Origin: Cytobacillus gottheilii
Lineage (GTDB): Bacteria; Bacillota; Bacilli; Bacillales; Cytobacillaceae
DNA: 64,000 bases
Reading direction: 5' to 3'
NCBI RefSeq assembly: GCF_001636345.1
Contig: NZ_KV440945.1
Location: forward strand, 3,941,854 to 4,005,853
Part shown: positions 1-7,724 of the stretch, piece by piece
How positions within the stretch are numbered: the first letter of the stretch is position 1
Layout: every line of letters begins with the position of its first letter
Notes under the pieces: generated by a model
The model's input: only the letters and a program-made list of their open reading frames with translations
Told to the model about the DNA's origin: nothing
The model's database searches: none
Position numbers and translations under genes: made by a program

Positions 1-175
1 CCTTCATTACAAGATCCATCAGAATGATATCCGGGCGCAATTCCAGCGCCATTTCAATCGCTGTACGTCCATTATCTGCCTCGCCTACCACTTCAATATC
101 CGGCTGTGCTGTTAAATAAGAGGAAACCCCTATTCTTACCATTTCATGATCATCAACAAATAGCACTTTAATCAT
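1..175 (-). CDS. liaR: LiaR/VraR-type response regulator, N-terminal part (runs off the window)
   Basis: Only the first 58 codons are inside the window. They begin [13 protein letters not shown], a receiver-domain start with the paired acidic residues, and continue to [11 protein letters not shown], which holds the phosphoacceptor Asp. The ATG lies 35 bases beyond the stop of the sensor kinase, so the two form a cognate pair. LiaR/VraR regulators (NarL family) are activated by LiaS under cell-wall stress and switch on the lia operon. The DNA-binding half is not visible, so the family call rests on the receiver and the neighbours liaS, liaF and liaH. Confidence 0.88.
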   Translation of the reverse strand, partial: MIKVLFVDDHEMVRIGVSSYLTAQPDIEVVGEADNGRTAIEMALELRPDIILMDLVMK

Positions 176-210
176 ACTGTCCATCCTTCCTAAAACTCTA
201 TTCTGGCTGA

Positions 211-1233
211 TCAGATTAATGGCACCTTCACTTCAAGTCTTGTTCCTTTATCTTTTAAACTAATGATCTTGAGTGTTCCGCCTACCTCAACAGCACGTTC
301 ATACATATTTTGAAGGCCATAAGAACCTGCTTTTGCTTCCTCTACATCAAACCCTACTCCGTCATCTACAACCCTCAGAATCGCATAACCATCTCTTTCA
401 ATCAGCAAAACTTCAAGCATTTCCGATTTTGCATGACGAAGAGTATTCGAGACAGATTCCTGCAGAATACGGAATAAGTGATCCTCTACTCCTTTATCAA
501 GAGGAAACTCTTCAAGCTTCCAATTAATATTCATCGTTACCTTTTGCAGAAGCTCAACCAGCAGTTCTTCAACTCCTTCTTTTAGAGATTTTCCTTTTAA
601 AGCCGCTGGCCTCAAATGCAGAAGCAAAGCACGCATTTCCAGCTGTGACTGATGAATCATTGCTTCTACCATTTTAAGCTGTTTTGCCTGTCTGTCTTCA
701 TCCTTTGTCTTTGTTTCTGTTAATGCGGACATAAGCATGGAAGCAGCAAAAAGCTGCTGGCTGACTGAATCATGAAGTTCTCTTGCCAGACGGTTCCGCT
801 CCTGTGAAACAATTTCTTGCATTCTGTTTTCAATTTCCTCCGCCTTCTCTGTTGCAAGCTTTTGAGATAACTTTGCCTGTTCAGCAATTTGTTTTTGAAT
901 CTTGCCTACACGCTCGGATACAGATTGCAGTTCTCCGGATACCGGCAGCTTGGTCAAATCAAGCTGGCGTCCTTCCTCAAGCTGATGCAGCCATTCATCT
1001 GCTGTGTCAATCTGTTTTCTCCAATGAAAGCCTGAGAAAATGCCAAAAATAATGCCAATAGCCAAACAGATACTAGGCATAAAGATAATAAAAGGAATAT
1101 CCATAATATCCAGTTCCCAAAGGTCTCGCCAATTATTTAGAGGGAAAACGGTAAAAAAGGCTAGGGAAAAAGCAGCAAGCAGGAATAATGACAATCCAGC
1201 TCCCCACATTACCTGGCGCTGAACTGCACTCAT
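211..1233 (-). CDS. liaS: LiaS/VraS-type sensor histidine kinase
   Basis: 340 residues. Two N-terminal membrane segments (about 11-31 and 46-68) enclose a very short extracellular loop, which is typical of intramembrane-sensing kinases. A coiled linker leads to the HisKA_3 motif [15 protein letters not shown] with phosphorylatable His154, then an HATPase domain with [13 protein letters not shown] and a DDGVGF box. LiaS phosphorylates LiaR when antibiotics disturb the lipid II cycle and is held inactive by LiaF. It overlaps the liaF stop by four bases, indicating translational coupling. Length and order match the family. Confidence 0.93.
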   Translation of the reverse strand: MSAVQRQVMWGAGLSLFLLAAFSLAFFTVFPLNNWRDLWELDIMDIPFIIFMPSICLAIGIIFGIFSGFHWRKQIDTADEWLHQLEEGRQLDLTKLPVSGELQSVSERVGKIQKQIAEQAKLSQKLATEKAEEIENRMQEIVSQERNRLARELHDSVSQQLFAASMLMSALTETKTKDEDRQAKQLKMVEAMIHQSQLEMRALLLHLRPAALKGKSLKEGVEELLVELLQKVTMNINWKLEEFPLDKGVEDHLFRILQESVSNTLRHAKSEMLEVLLIERDGYAILRVVDDGVGFDVEEAKAGSYGLQNMYERAVEVGGTLKIISLKDKGTRLEVKVPLI

Positions 1234-1964
1234 ACTCTTTTCACCTCTATATTCCCGGCGAACATAGAACTCACAATTTTCACCTTTTGATGAGCATTTT
1301 CATAATCAGCTGTATGAAGCTGAAGAGATTGATTGAACATCTTTTCATCCTGTAAGTCTAAAATACGGGCTGTACCCGCAAAGGAGGTGTGGTTTACATA
1401 TACCTCCATATCGTAAGGCACCAGCACTACAATATTACCTACAATATTGCGGATAAAAATAATCGTTTCTCCTTTTGGCAGAACGGTGTAGCTTAAATCA
1501 ATAACCGTGTCGCCAAGGCCAGCCTGAATATTTATATCATTCCATTCATATACAGCTTGAGGAGTCTTCTGCTTCCCGAAAAAGACATTTGTAACCAGTG
1601 GTTTTTTCTTAACAAGATTTTCATCTTTTACAGAGCTTTTTGACAAATCTATCACTGGTTTAATTTGAATAGGATTTTTTTTCGTCTGGGAATATTGAAT
1701 GAGAAAATGTATTAAAATGGCCAGCAGCAAAAAGCGGAATGTCAGCATGCTTAAAACAGAGATGACGAGAAAGACAATACCTCCCCAAAAAAGCAGTTTG
1801 CCAAGCTTTTTCGACATCCGTTTGCTTCCAATATAGATCATGCCCACTTGAACTAATAAAGAAAAAATGAGTCCCGAATTAAAAAAGGTAAATTCTAAAA
1901 AGAGCATTACAATCCCTATGATAATCAGCCAGCTCGTATAATCACTCTTTATTTTTTCTTTCAT
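1230..1964 (-). CDS. liaF: LiaF, membrane inhibitor of the LiaRS system
   Basis: 244 residues. The N-terminal half has about four hydrophobic segments (roughly 10-90) with little extracellular sequence. The soluble C-terminal half is a beta-rich LiaF-type domain (PF09922), with stretches such as GDTVIDLSYTVLPKGE and VGNIVVLVPYDMEVYVN. LiaF keeps LiaS inactive without stress. An AGGAGGGAAG ribosome binding site precedes the ATG. It heads the F-S-R part of the locus and is separated from liaH by a 354-bp gap holding a dispersed repeat instead of liaG. Confidence 0.92.
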   Translation of the reverse strand: MKEKIKSDYTSWLIIIGIVMLFLEFTFFNSGLIFSLLVQVGMIYIGSKRMSKKLGKLLFWGGIVFLVISVLSMLTFRFLLLAILIHFLIQYSQTKKNPIQIKPVIDLSKSSVKDENLVKKKPLVTNVFFGKQKTPQAVYEWNDINIQAGLGDTVIDLSYTVLPKGETIIFIRNIVGNIVVLVPYDMEVYVNHTSFAGTARILDLQDEKMFNQSLQLHTADYENAHQKVKIVSSMFAGNIEVKRV

Positions 1965-2079
1965 CGGGCTTCCCTCCTTTATATCAGTGGTGCATTCTTT
2001 TTTCTTAATGATGGTGAAAATTTATATTCGTATCGAAAAGACGCAGCATACCTGCGCCTCTAAGATGGGTCTAGCTCCA

Positions 2080-2285
2080 ACGTTACCGCTTTTCTTTTCG
2101 GCTAGCTCCAACGCCTAGCCCCTCGAGGTCTTAAGACAATCTGTCCAGAAGGTTGAAGACCAACCTTCTTGCCATCTTGCCTTAAGCTTGGGGCCCACAG
2201 GATGTGGGTTGTGCAGACGTTGCCACAGGACGTGGCGGTTTTAGTCTGCGTTCCTTAAACGAGCAAGGCGTTTCCGCTTTTCTTT
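2080..2285. repeat. Dispersed structured repeat between liaH and liaF
   Basis: This fills most of the 1965-2318 gap. It begins with GTCTAGCTCCAACG, repeats GCTAGCTCCAACGCCTAGCC shortly after, and ends GCAAGGCGTTTCCGCTTTTC. Inside are several hairpins: AGAAGGTTG pairs with CAACCTTCT (2147-2169) within a longer stem bounded by CTTAAG; CCCACAGGATGTGGG; and GCAGAC...GTCTGC enclosing GCCACAGGACGTGGC. Elements starting CTAGCTCCAGCGCCTAGCCC recur between genes in many Bacillaceae genomes as I recall. No reading frame is supported. The duplicated start suggests a truncated copy beside a full one. Confidence 0.75.
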
Positions 2286-2318
2286 TTATACTACCATTTT
2301 TTTATTCTGTTTTGAGTG

Positions 2319-2951
2319 TTATTCTGCTTTTTTCATATCTTTTTCAAGCTGAGCGATTTTAGCATCAATGGTGCTGCGGTAATAGGATGTATTGACTTCG
2401 TGTTCTAGTCTGTCAATGTATGTTTCTATTTCATTAAAGCGCGAATATGGCTGATCTGAATATTCATCGTTATGAAGGACCTTGCTCATCTGATGATTGG
2501 CTCGGGTAATATTCTCTCTGCCCATTAATTCCATACGGCGCAAGTGCATATCTTTTAATTTATGCTTCATATCCTCATAATTTCTTTCTAATTCCAGAAG
2601 CTGAGTATTAGCCTGTTTCAGCATTTCCTGCAGGCGGCTTGCACGCTGCTCATAATGTTCGTATTCCTGCTGAGCAAATGCCTGCAATTCTTGCTCGCCG
2701 GCAGCAGCCGCAATTTCAGCTTGCTTCTTTCTTTTTTGTGCAAGGTCTGCAGCTTCGTTATACTCACTTGTGAATTCTTCTTTTAGTTGGTATTGGCGTT
2801 CTAATAGCTTGCGGACTTTTTCAGCTTCTTGTTCACTTTCTCTTAAATACTGATTTAATAACGCGATTGGATTTTTCTTTTCTTTATGATCCAAAGCCTC
2901 ATTTAAGTCCGCTACAATTGTATTTTTTATGCGTGTGAATAGATTTGACAT
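2319..2951 (-). CDS. liaH: LiaH, PspA/IM30-family membrane-protective protein
   Basis: 210 residues, almost entirely charged coiled coil, starting MSNLFTRIKNTIVADLNEALD, which matches the amphipathic N-terminal helix of PspA/LiaH. The core is rich in Glu, Gln and Lys with heptad spacing up to about residue 155, then a C-terminal helix. PspA-family proteins assemble into large rings or rods on the inner face of stressed membranes. It follows the LiaI-like gene by 20 bases, as in the B. subtilis liaIH unit, and is probably the main LiaR output here. Confidence 0.92.
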   Translation of the reverse strand: MSNLFTRIKNTIVADLNEALDHKEKKNPIALLNQYLRESEQEAEKVRKLLERQYQLKEEFTSEYNEAADLAQKRKKQAEIAAAAGEQELQAFAQQEYEHYEQRASRLQEMLKQANTQLLELERNYEDMKHKLKDMHLRRMELMGRENITRANHQMSKVLHNDEYSDQPYSRFNEIETYIDRLEHEVNTSYYRSTIDAKIAQLEKDMKKAE

Positions 2952-2971
2952 TTTATATGCTCTCCTTTAGG

Positions 2972-3322
2972 TTATTTTTTATTGATTTCAGCCCATTGCT
3001 TTTCAAAGTTTGCGAATGGATCATTATGATTTTCTTTTGGAAACGACTGTTTTGTTTTATTCCAGTTCTTATATACGAGATATAGCACATATGCTGCGGC
3101 AATACCGATAATTGCCGGAATGTTAGATGCCGATGCAAGGAGCGCCGCTAAACCGATAATCCCCCATCCTGCTTTCTCCCAATTTGAGTTTGCTTTAATA
3201 AATTGTTTATAGACGAAATATAGGATGGTGATGCTGATTGCCAGCGCGAGCATTGGTCCAATGTTTCCAATCAAGATCAGCGCCGCTATGCCTCCTGCCA
3301 TTAGTAAACCGAATTTTTTCAT
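2972..3322 (-). CDS. liaI: LiaI-like small membrane protein
   Basis: 116 residues with tightly packed hydrophobic segments (about 5-42 and 52-86) and a soluble charged tail ending in FEKQWAEINKK, which parallels the acidic/aromatic tail of B. subtilis LiaI. LiaI is the membrane anchor for LiaH. It is the first gene of the minus-strand unit, 20 bases before liaH, with a good GGAGG site before the ATG. Sequence similarity to LiaI is modest, so the symbol rests mainly on topology, tail and position; database annotation may read lmo0954-family membrane protein. Confidence 0.75.
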   Translation of the reverse strand: MKKFGLLMAGGIAALILIGNIGPMLALAISITILYFVYKQFIKANSNWEKAGWGIIGLAALLASASNIPAIIGIAAAYVLYLVYKNWNKTKQSFPKENHNDPFANFEKQWAEINKK

Positions 3323-3400
3323 TTCGTTTCCTCCTTTCTTGATATCATCTTACCGTGATTTCAAAACTTCTATAACGAGCCTCAAGCGTATTTTCATATA

Positions 3401-3429
3401 AGACTTAAGGCGTATAAGCCTTTAAGACT
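3401..3429. promoter_or_regulatory. Inverted repeat upstream of liaIH, candidate LiaR operator
   Basis: AGACTTAAGGC and GCCTTTAAGACT form a near-perfect dyad about 80 bases upstream of the LiaI-like start codon. LiaR/VraR operators are dyads built around AGTC/GACT, so the site fits in sequence type and position. The assignment is inference. Confidence 0.5.
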
Positions 3430-3529
3430 GTAACTCATGGAACATTCATCCATGTCCTTTATATTGGTTATGAACAATTTATGGAGGGGTAGTAAAAGGA
3501 TAATCGCACTGTAAGGAGGAGGAAAAAAG

Positions 3530-4033
3530 ATGTTTGGAATCGAAGACTTTTATCATTTCATTCAAGCATTTTTCGTCGTATTTCCGATTGTAACGATCTT
3601 GCATTTAATCGGTCATCTAACCTTCGCCTATTTTTTTGGCTGTAAGAAAATGAAGGTAGTAATTGGAGTAGGAAAAAAATTATTTTCAGTGCGAAACATT
3701 GAAGTCAGATTATATTATTTTTGGCATGGCAGCTGCAGCCTTGGACCTTTGAAATACACAAATAAATACTCTCAATGTCTGATCTTGATTGGAGGTTCTC
3801 TATTTAATCTGCTTGGTATTCTGATTGTAAATATATTGATTCATGAGAGTATCATTAACCCTTCTATGCTCACGTATCAGTTTATTTATTTCTCCATCTA
3901 TTATGTTTTCTTCGCTTTATTGCCGATGGACTTTCCGGATGGAACGGCAAGTGATGGGAAAATGATCTATTCGACTTTGAAGGGAAAAGAGTGCAAACAA
4001 ACCTCTCAAGATTGTCAAAGTTTTACCAATTAA
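3530..4033 (+). CDS. M50/site-2-protease-like membrane protein, probably non-catalytic
   Basis: 167 residues with about four membrane segments. The first carries HLIGH (residues 25-29), which lines up with the HExxH zinc motif of site-2 proteases but has Leu in place of the catalytic Glu. A later GGSLFNLLGIL resembles the conserved G(x)xxN segment, and PDGTASDGKMIY (about 137-148) resembles the second zinc-ligand motif ending in DG. The spacing of all three elements fits an M50 fold. A strong AAGGAGGAGG site precedes the ATG. I infer an inactive homologue; function unknown. Confidence 0.55.
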   Translation: MFGIEDFYHFIQAFFVVFPIVTILHLIGHLTFAYFFGCKKMKVVIGVGKKLFSVRNIEVRLYYFWHGSCSLGPLKYTNKYSQCLILIGGSLFNLLGILIVNILIHESIINPSMLTYQFIYFSIYYVFFALLPMDFPDGTASDGKMIYSTLKGKECKQTSQDCQSFTN

Positions 4034-4045
4034 CAAATCACATGA

Positions 4046-4089
4046 AAATCCGCACCTCCGCAAATAATAAAATTCGGAGGTGCGGATTT
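4046..4089 (+). terminator. 15-bp inverted repeat: terminator-like hairpin that buries the next ribosome binding site
   Basis: AAATCCGCACCTCCG (4046-4060) is perfectly complementary to CGGAGGTGCGGATTT (4075-4089). The 3' arm contains GGAGGTG, the ribosome binding site of the VanW gene starting at 4091, so folding would hide it. There is no long T tract, so this may act on translation as well as, or instead of, termination. Confidence 0.7.
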
Positions 4090-4090
4090 C

Positions 4091-5017
4091 ATGCTAAAAG
4101 CCACTTTATGCGCTTTGCTTTTAAGTGCACATTCACTTCATCCAAATGAAGGACTTATCATTCATCATCAGAACAAAAAGATTGCAGAAATTCAAAAAGA
4201 AGAGTATGAAATTCCATTATCAAGTATCCCGCTTCTAAATATAGAGCAATACAATACATTACTCAGTACTCTTGAAAAGCAAATCTACCTGCCACCTGCA
4301 GACGCTTATATAGGTGAATATGGGCAAATTATTGAAGAGAAGGTTGGCGTAAAATTACACAGGGAGAAATTTGCCCATTTATTTTCTCACTATTTCTATA
4401 ATAATAATCTAAAGAAAATGGAAATCCCTACTCTGCCCATTCATCCAAGAGTAGATCGTGACCTGCTGCTGCAGATAAATGTAAAGATGATCGGCCAATA
4501 TGCTACTTATTTTAATAGCCGCAATGTCAGCCGCACGAATAATATTATCTTAGCTGCTAAAGAAATTGATAATACAGTTGTTTTTCCCGGTGAATTGTTT
4601 TCCTTTAATCAAAGTGTCGGGCAGCGAACAACCAACCGTGGCTTTCAGCGTGCTCCTGTTATTGTAAGGGGAGAATTATCAGAGGACATTGGCGGAGGAA
4701 TCTGCCAAGTCTCTTCTACTTTATTTAATGCTGTTGACCAAGAAGGCCTTTCCATCGTCGAGCGCTATTCACACAGCAAGCGTGTCCATTATGTTCCGCC
4801 TGGCCGAGATGCAACGGTCAGCTGGTATGGACCCGATTTCGTTTTCCAAAACCTGTACACTCATCCAATCTTGCTTCGTGCAAAAGTTTACGGCGGTCAA
4901 ATGGTTGTAAAAGTTCTTTCTTCAGATGAAATTGACTTAGAACCCCGCAAAGTTCCTAAAACTGATGAATTAGAAGAAGATCAACAGCAGTTAATACAGT
5001 GGATGAATGAAAGATAA
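4091..5017 (+). CDS. VanW-family protein
   Basis: 308 residues. The C-terminal half is a clear VanW domain: FNQSVGQRTTNRGFQRAP, then the signature GGGICQVSSTLFNAVDQEGL, and a VPPGRDATVSW segment. The N-terminal ~130 residues are a poorly conserved extension. The first ~14 residues (MLKATLCALLLSAHS) are weakly hydrophobic and could be a short export signal. VanW proteins accompany some vancomycin-resistance clusters but are common in Bacillaceae without resistance genes; the biochemical role is unknown. Its GGAGGTG site is eight bases from the ATG and forms part of the hairpin at 4046-4089. There are no van genes nearby, so a resistance role is not indicated. Confidence 0.88.
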   Translation: MLKATLCALLLSAHSLHPNEGLIIHHQNKKIAEIQKEEYEIPLSSIPLLNIEQYNTLLSTLEKQIYLPPADAYIGEYGQIIEEKVGVKLHREKFAHLFSHYFYNNNLKKMEIPTLPIHPRVDRDLLLQINVKMIGQYATYFNSRNVSRTNNIILAAKEIDNTVVFPGELFSFNQSVGQRTTNRGFQRAPVIVRGELSEDIGGGICQVSSTLFNAVDQEGLSIVERYSHSKRVHYVPPGRDATVSWYGPDFVFQNLYTHPILLRAKVYGGQMVVKVLSSDEIDLEPRKVPKTDELEEDQQQLIQWMNER

Positions 5018-5039
5018 GCGGATGCTGCTGCAGCCGCTT
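5016..5039 (+). terminator. Weak hairpin at the end of the VanW gene
   Basis: AAGCGG and CCGCTT flank a self-complementary CTGCTGCAG-like loop directly at the VanW stop codon, followed by ATTGTATTTCTG. The stem is short and the T tract poor. Confidence 0.35.
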
Positions 5040-5053
5040 ATTGTATTTCTGTG

Positions 5054-5863
5054 CTATTTTTGACACCCTGGACAAAAAAATGTCTTTCTGGAGGATATTT
5101 CTGTTTTAACAATTTTACTATGACATCTGTTACACTCCATGCCTTCACGATCATAAACAAGACAGTGGTCATTATAACACCCAGTGAGCTGATCATCTTG
5201 AAATAAGGGATTTTCCATATAACCTCCAAGCTGAGTTGCATTTGTTAAAACGGATACCATCGCAGAATACAACTTGTCTTTCTCCTCTTCACTCAGCATA
5301 TCCATTCCTCGATCTGGAAGCAGATAGGCTTCATAGCAAATTTCATCGCTATAGCAATTTCCAATTCCAGCAATCACATGCTGGTTTACAAGTGTTGTTT
5401 TCAGCATGCCCCTTCTTCCTTCTAATAGCTGCTGAAATGCCTCACGATTAAAATGATCCTGCAGCGGCTCCGGTCCTAAATCTGCAAGTTCATCCTCAAG
5501 CGTCTGTTTGTTATGTAAGTGCAAATAACCTAGCCGCAATCCAATAAAATAAAGTTTAATGCTGTCAAAAGTAAGAGTGATCTGCTTTGTTCTGTTTGGT
5601 GCATCTTGATCGTTCCCCACATACATCCAGCCTCCAAGCATTAGATGAAGCAACAGAAATTTCCCTGTGCTTAAGTGGAAAATTAAATGCTTCGCTCTTC
5701 TCTCAATTTTAACAATTACCGCTCCATTGAGTTCTTGTTTAAACAAGTCAGCAGTCACATTTATTGATTTTTCACGCTGAATTTCTGTCTGGATAATTCT
5801 TTTTCCTGCGAGGATGGCATGAAGCTGCTGCTTATAGGTTTCCATTTCCGGCAGTTCCGGCAT
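5054..5863 (-). CDS. Fpg/Nei-family DNA glycosylase
   Basis: 269 residues beginning MPELPEMETY; after Met removal Pro is the catalytic N-terminal nucleophile and Glu follows, as in all Fpg/Nei enzymes. The helix-two-turn-helix region contains GIGNCYSDEICYEAYLLP. The C-terminus is a complete zinc finger: CNRCHSK followed by FFCPGCQK. The family removes oxidised bases (8-oxoguanine or oxidised pyrimidines) with AP-lyase activity. The sequence diverges from housekeeping MutM, so this is probably a second, Nei-like paralogue; substrate preference cannot be read from sequence. It is monocistronic. Confidence 0.9.
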   Translation of the reverse strand: MPELPEMETYKQQLHAILAGKRIIQTEIQREKSINVTADLFKQELNGAVIVKIERRAKHLIFHLSTGKFLLLHLMLGGWMYVGNDQDAPNRTKQITLTFDSIKLYFIGLRLGYLHLHNKQTLEDELADLGPEPLQDHFNREAFQQLLEGRRGMLKTTLVNQHVIAGIGNCYSDEICYEAYLLPDRGMDMLSEEEKDKLYSAMVSVLTNATQLGGYMENPLFQDDQLTGCYNDHCLVYDREGMECNRCHSKIVKTEISSRKTFFCPGCQK

Positions 5864-6012
5864 ATTCTTTCGCTCCCCTTTAGCACTTTTTTGTATAGTA
5901 TGTTGATTGACTCCGAGAAATTATGCACGAAGGATGGATTGACTGGAGAATGAAAGTAGGATTCCCTATGCCGGAAGAAAAATTTGCTTAACTGCCGCAG
6001 AACAAAAAAATA

Positions 6013-6048
6013 CACTTCTGCTGTTAGATATCTCTAACAGCAGAAGTG
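6013..6048 (-). terminator. Rho-independent terminator after the YflT-like gene
   Basis: Perfect 16-bp stem, CACTTCTGCTGTTAGA against TCTAACAGCAGAAGTG with a TATC loop. On the minus strand it is followed by TATTTTTTTG, directly downstream of the stop at 6060. Confidence 0.9.
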
Positions 6049-6059
6049 TTCATATCATC

Positions 6060-6338
6060 TTAATATTGTTTACGTTCTAGACCTGCTTCACCAGGATTTT
6101 GTTTTTGCTGCCGCAATAGTGGCGACTGGCTATCAACAAAGACAAGTGTTTTCCCTTCTTCAACCTGCTGCTGATAATTGTCATCTTCTGTATTAATCTG
6201 CTCTAAGCTTGCATACTGCTCACCAATGACAGCAATTTCTTCTGGTTTAAAGCCTTGATCCTGCAGTTGTTTGACTGCGGCGACTGCATCTTCTTCCACT
6301 TGATACGCGCCAGCAAGCCTATAATGCTGCTGATTCAT
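6060..6338 (-). CDS. General stress protein, YflT/GSP17M-like
   Basis: 92 residues. The first ~70 match the general stress protein 17M (YflT) fold: RLAGAYQVEEDAVAAVKQLQDQGF followed by PEEIAVIG, an N-terminal beta strand, helix, and a second strand. YflT-type proteins belong to the sigma-B general stress regulon; their biochemistry is unknown. Here a well-spaced sigma-B promoter lies 36 bases upstream (6374-6399) and a perfect terminator follows, so it is a one-gene transcription unit. The tail (about 75-92) is polar and likely disordered. Confidence 0.82.
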   Translation of the reverse strand: MNQQHYRLAGAYQVEEDAVAAVKQLQDQGFKPEEIAVIGEQYASLEQINTEDDNYQQQVEEGKTLVFVDSQSPLLRQQKQNPGEAGLERKQY

Positions 6339-6373
6339 ATAAACTCCTCCTTTATTAAGGAATTTATACTCTA

Positions 6374-6399
6374 ATACCCCATTATCTGCATGTAGAAAC
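6374..6399 (-). promoter_or_regulatory. Sigma-B promoter for the YflT-like gene
   Basis: On the minus strand, GTTTCT is followed after 14 bases by GGGTAT, matching the sigma-B pattern GTTTNN-N12-15-GGGTAT. It lies just upstream of the AAGGAGGAG site of a gene whose family is sigma-B dependent, which supports the call independently. Confidence 0.8.
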
Positions 6400-6406
6400 T
6401 TAGCCT

Positions 6407-7540
6407 TTAAATAGATTTCGAAATAGCTTGATTGAATACTGCAATGATATCTTCTGCATTTTCAATTCCAATTGAAATTCTCACTACTTGATCTGTAATG
6501 CCAAGTGCAGCGCATGCTTCTGGCGGCAATGCCCGATGAGAGGTTCTTAATGGATGTGAAACCGATGTTTCCACACCAGCAAGGGTTGGAACAATTTTGA
6601 TCCACTCCAAATTTTTAAAAAATAAGCTAATGTTAACTGTTTCCGCTAACTTGATTGTTACCATGGCGCCAAATCCTTGTTCACCATGCTCTAAAGGGTA
6701 GTAAACCGTCTCAACATGTTCATTTTCTTTTAAGGATAAAGCCACAGCGCGAGCGTTTGCAGATTGTGCCTTCATTCTTAATGCTAATGTTTTCGCGCCG
6801 CGGCATGTCAGCCATGCTTCAAATGGAGTGGAATTGGCACCAAGATTCACAATTTTGGTTCTAGCTCTTTCCACAAGTTCCTGATCGCCAACTACGACAC
6901 CTGCTGTCACATCACTATGTCCGCCAATGTATTTCGTTGCACTATGAACAACTATGTTAACTCCTAATCGGTATGGCTGGCAATGCAATGGTGTCGCAAA
7001 TGTATTATCAACAATCGTTTTCAGCTCGTGCTTTTGCGCTAGTTGAACAAGCTGAGTCAGATCTTCTACTCTTAAGAGTGGATTAGTAATTGATTCTGTA
7101 TATAAAAGAACTGTATTTGTTTGGATGGCTGCTTCCACTTCAGCCGGATTTGCAAATGAAACAAACGTGACACTAATTCCTAATGAGGAAAGCTCCTCTT
7201 TTAGCATATGAAAAGTGCCTCCATATACATCATCTGCTGCCACAATGTGATCGCCGTTTTGTGCTATTGATAAAATAGCTGCCAGAATAGCAGATAAGCC
7301 TGATGAAGCTGCTGCTCCTTCTGGTGTGCCCTCAAGACGGGCAACTAGCTGGCCCAATTCATCTGTATTTGGGTTGCCAACTCTCGAATAAAGATAATTG
7401 CCGTTCCCCTGGTAGAAGCCTTCTAATTCTTCTAAATTGGAAAAGGCAAAAGCAGACGTTTGGTAGATTGGTGTTACCTTGCTTTTAATGATCCGTTCCT
7501 TTTTATTTTGATTATGTAACACCGATGTTTCGAAATTCAT
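6407..7540 (-). CDS. PLP-dependent transsulfuration enzyme (Cys/Met metabolism family)
   Basis: 377 residues, the normal length for cystathionine gamma-synthase, cystathionine beta/gamma-lyase and methionine gamma-lyase. The PLP lysine is Lys203 in SATKYIGGHSD. Other family features are YSRVGNPNTDELG, the SSGLSAILAAIL helix, DDVYGGTF and VDNTFATP. The C-terminal AGVETSVSHPLRTSH block is also conserved. Reaction specificity (synthase versus lyase) cannot be decided from these motifs. It stands alone, with no S-box riboswitch visible in the 7541-7724 leader, so regulation by SAM is not indicated. Confidence 0.88.
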   Translation of the reverse strand: MNFETSVLHNQNKKERIIKSKVTPIYQTSAFAFSNLEELEGFYQGNGNYLYSRVGNPNTDELGQLVARLEGTPEGAAASSGLSAILAAILSIAQNGDHIVAADDVYGGTFHMLKEELSSLGISVTFVSFANPAEVEAAIQTNTVLLYTESITNPLLRVEDLTQLVQLAQKHELKTIVDNTFATPLHCQPYRLGVNIVVHSATKYIGGHSDVTAGVVVGDQELVERARTKIVNLGANSTPFEAWLTCRGAKTLALRMKAQSANARAVALSLKENEHVETVYYPLEHGEQGFGAMVTIKLAETVNISLFFKNLEWIKIVPTLAGVETSVSHPLRTSHRALPPEACAALGITDQVVRISIGIENAEDIIAVFNQAISKSI

Positions 7541-7724
7541 TTGCTTGATCTCCCTTTGAGCAAAAGACTTTAGCTCGTTAAAATATTTGTAAATTCTGAT
7601 AAGGATTATAGCAACGAATCTTTATAACGTCAATGTGTGAAAGCTTCCAGCTTCGGGTACTTATCGTATACAAAGTCTTAATATAGGAAAACATACAATC
7701 AGATAATGTAAGAGGAGGATATTT

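Noticed and set aside
4091-5017. Vancomycin-resistance determinant because of VanW
   Set aside because: VanW alone is common in Bacillaceae; no vanA/B-type ligase, vanH, vanX or regulators are present.
7541-7724. S-box (SAM) riboswitch before the transsulfuration gene
   Set aside because: The leader lacks the conserved CTTATC..AGAGAGG..GGAGGG core elements.
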